Origin: Verpa conica
Taxonomy: Eukaryota; Ascomycota; Pezizomycetes; Pezizales; Morchellaceae
NCBI GenBank assembly: GCA_033030425.1
Contig: JAUFSD010000015.1
Span: forward strand, 372,001-436,000
Direction of reading: 5' to 3'
Length of the DNA: 64,000 nt
Shown here piece by piece: positions 62,625 through 64,000 of the stretch. The notes below the pieces were generated by a model that saw nothing but the letters and a program-made list of their open reading frames with translations, was not told the DNA's origin and searched no databases. The translations under genes were made by a program, and so were the position numbers. How positions within the stretch are numbered: position 1 is the first letter of the stretch; every line of letters begins with the position of its first letter.

Positions 62625-64000
62625 TCAAACAGAGCTTGCACCGTCGATGAACAAACTTTCAGTTTTTTCACTCATCCTTTCGAGTTCCACATCTATGGGA
62701 AGAACTCCATCATTTTTTCTATTCTCCATCATAGGTGCATTGAGGCCTTCCTCCTCTCCCAACTTCCCTTTGTAGTGCTCAGGGCCTTTCTTGCTTTCTT
62801 TCTTCTTTCTAGGTGCACTAGAAGCCTCAGAAGCTCCTTGGACACTCTCATAATCGTATACAGGGGTTTCTTTCCTGCCTTGGTTTCCGGTCCAGCTTTT
62901 CACGTTAGTAGCACCACCAACCCAAGAAAAGTCCGGTAGGTGGTCACCGTCATGCTGATGAGTACTGCCATCAGACTGTTCAACTTCGTATTCGGAAGAA
63001 GTAGAGTTTACAGAATAGTCACTACGACAATTCCGGTTCTGACCGTGACTATGGTTTTCATCACCATTTCGCTTTCCTTTGAACACGTTTTTTTTGACAA
63101 ATTTATGTTTCGTGCCGGGTTCATCAAGGTATTCGTCACCTTCATGACCCCAATGACATGTAGACCCATAGCGGCAATCTCCCACGTGGTTGTAGGTCCA
63201 TCTACATTGGGTTTTCCACTTTGTGGGGCGGGCACGTACCCCTGTCTGAAGTGCTGGCTGGAATACAGGAGCAGTAGCATCAAGCTGATGATGGTAACTT
63301 TGCTTCATGCTTTTCGGACCTGTAGGTATTCTTCTGGTAGTTGACTCAGTAACAGGCTTAGGCTGGGGTTCCCTAGACTGGGCGCTGGTGGGCTGCTCTT
63401 CGTTGGTTTCTAAGACGCAGTATTTGGAATCGCTACCAGCGGGAGACTGGGCTAGCGGCTGATCAATAGTCCCCTTTTTGACTTTTTCTGGAAGGGGCCC
63501 AATGGGAATAGGTGCAGGTGCAGGTTGTAAGGACATGGGTCTCATGCTAAGCCTAGGAACTTCGTTTTGCGGACAATATATTCTTGCTGAGGACTTTTGA
63601 GAGTAAGGGTAATGATTTAAAGGTGGTAGTGAGGTGGGTGAATAGTGGCTAGCCTTTAGGCTGTGACCAGAACTACTATTCCTGCTCAGAAAATAAGCCC
63701 CTACTAAGAGTATACCAAAGGAGAGTATTAGGAGCGCTCTGACTTACAAAGCCGAGTTTGAGTTTGAGTGTAGTTTTCTCTCCCCAAGTAAGATACCATC
63801 TCCAAGCCTAGCATCACCTTGACCAAGTTTCGGCATCGGTTCACGGAAATCACTCGAGCGCCTTCCAAATGACCTAAACTTGTAGTTATAGTTTTGAGAT
63901 TGTTCATGGTCGAATAAGCTATCATCTTGGTTATTACGGGCATTGCTTGTGATCGAATGGTATGTTGTCGTGGTCGGAATAGATAAAGGCCCATAGTTAG
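62625..64000 (-). CDS. CCCH zinc-finger protein, 5' part beyond the window
   Basis: Two visible exons: 63748-64000 (open to the window edge) and 62625-63681, joined by a 66-base intron (GTAAGT donor, GAGCAG acceptor) in continuous frame. One CCCH finger is seen, CRWTYNHVGDC followed by RYGSTCHWGH, with C-x9-C-x5-C-x3-H spacing. Canonical fingers usually have x7 or x8 in the first interval. Such fingers bind AU-rich or other single-stranded RNA. The rest is low-complexity: Pro/Gln-rich before the finger, and Ser, Lys and Glu-rich after it with a basic stretch (APRKKKESKKG). The ATG at 63545 could start a shorter protein, but the open upstream exon argues for a longer one. The N-terminus is missing. 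Confidence 0.8.

Noticed and set aside
1..64000. Biosynthetic or defence gene cluster
   Set aside because: Neighbouring genes belong to unrelated pathways; no polyketide, peptide synthetase, terpene, NLR or transposase core enzyme was recognised.

Overview
This is a window of nuclear DNA from a filamentous ascomycete fungus. Almost every gene is split by 50-100 base GT-AG introns, genes lie on both strands, and protein families include a secreted AA9 lytic polysaccharide monooxygenase with a fungal CBM1 domain, an Ure2-like glutathione transferase and a secreted aldose 1-epimerase. The mix of compact gene clusters and long gene-free stretches would fit Pezizomycetes (truffle/morel relatives) or a similar lineage, but that placement is an inference.

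Layout. 1.9-12 kb is a gene cluster: cyclophilin (+), glutathione S-transferase (-), a basic coiled-coil nuclear-type protein (+), a large F-box protein (-) and a small unknown gene just upstream of it (-). 12-18.6 kb has no gene I can support. 18.7-21.5 kb holds one large two-exon gene of unknown function (-). 21.5-35 kb is a 13 kb gene desert with palindromes, an isolated 230-codon ORF and a 168 bp MITE-like element. 35-36 kb is a four-exon thiol/thiopurine-type methyltransferase (-). 38.6-40.2 kb is a six-exon secreted galactose mutarotase (-). 41.7-52 kb is a second cluster: a five-exon RanBP2 zinc-finger protein (-), a PRKRIP1-family splicing protein (-), and a giant UBE2O-type E2/E3 ubiquitin enzyme (+) that shares a divergent promoter region with PRKRIP1. 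52-56.9 kb is gene-poor. 57-64 kb holds the AA9-CBM1 enzyme (+), an Hsp31/DJ-1 glyoxalase (+), a Cys/Gln-rich protein (+) and a CCCH zinc-finger gene (-) that runs off the right edge.

I see no obvious pathway cluster: neighbours do unrelated jobs (protein folding and turnover, detoxification, RNA binding, plant-polymer attack). Several exons were rebuilt by hand from splice signals and frame continuity, including short exons in the RanBP2, UBE2O, methyltransferase and mutarotase genes. The most unusual items are a cyclophilin with His in place of the cyclosporin-binding Trp, a CBM1 with a fifth cysteine, the same nine-base Asp-Glu-Asp minisatellite unit in two neighbouring genes, interleaved inverted repeats carrying GATA sites between two genes, and a MITE with internal echoes of its terminal repeats. 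I found nothing that amounts to a clearly new multi-gene system.
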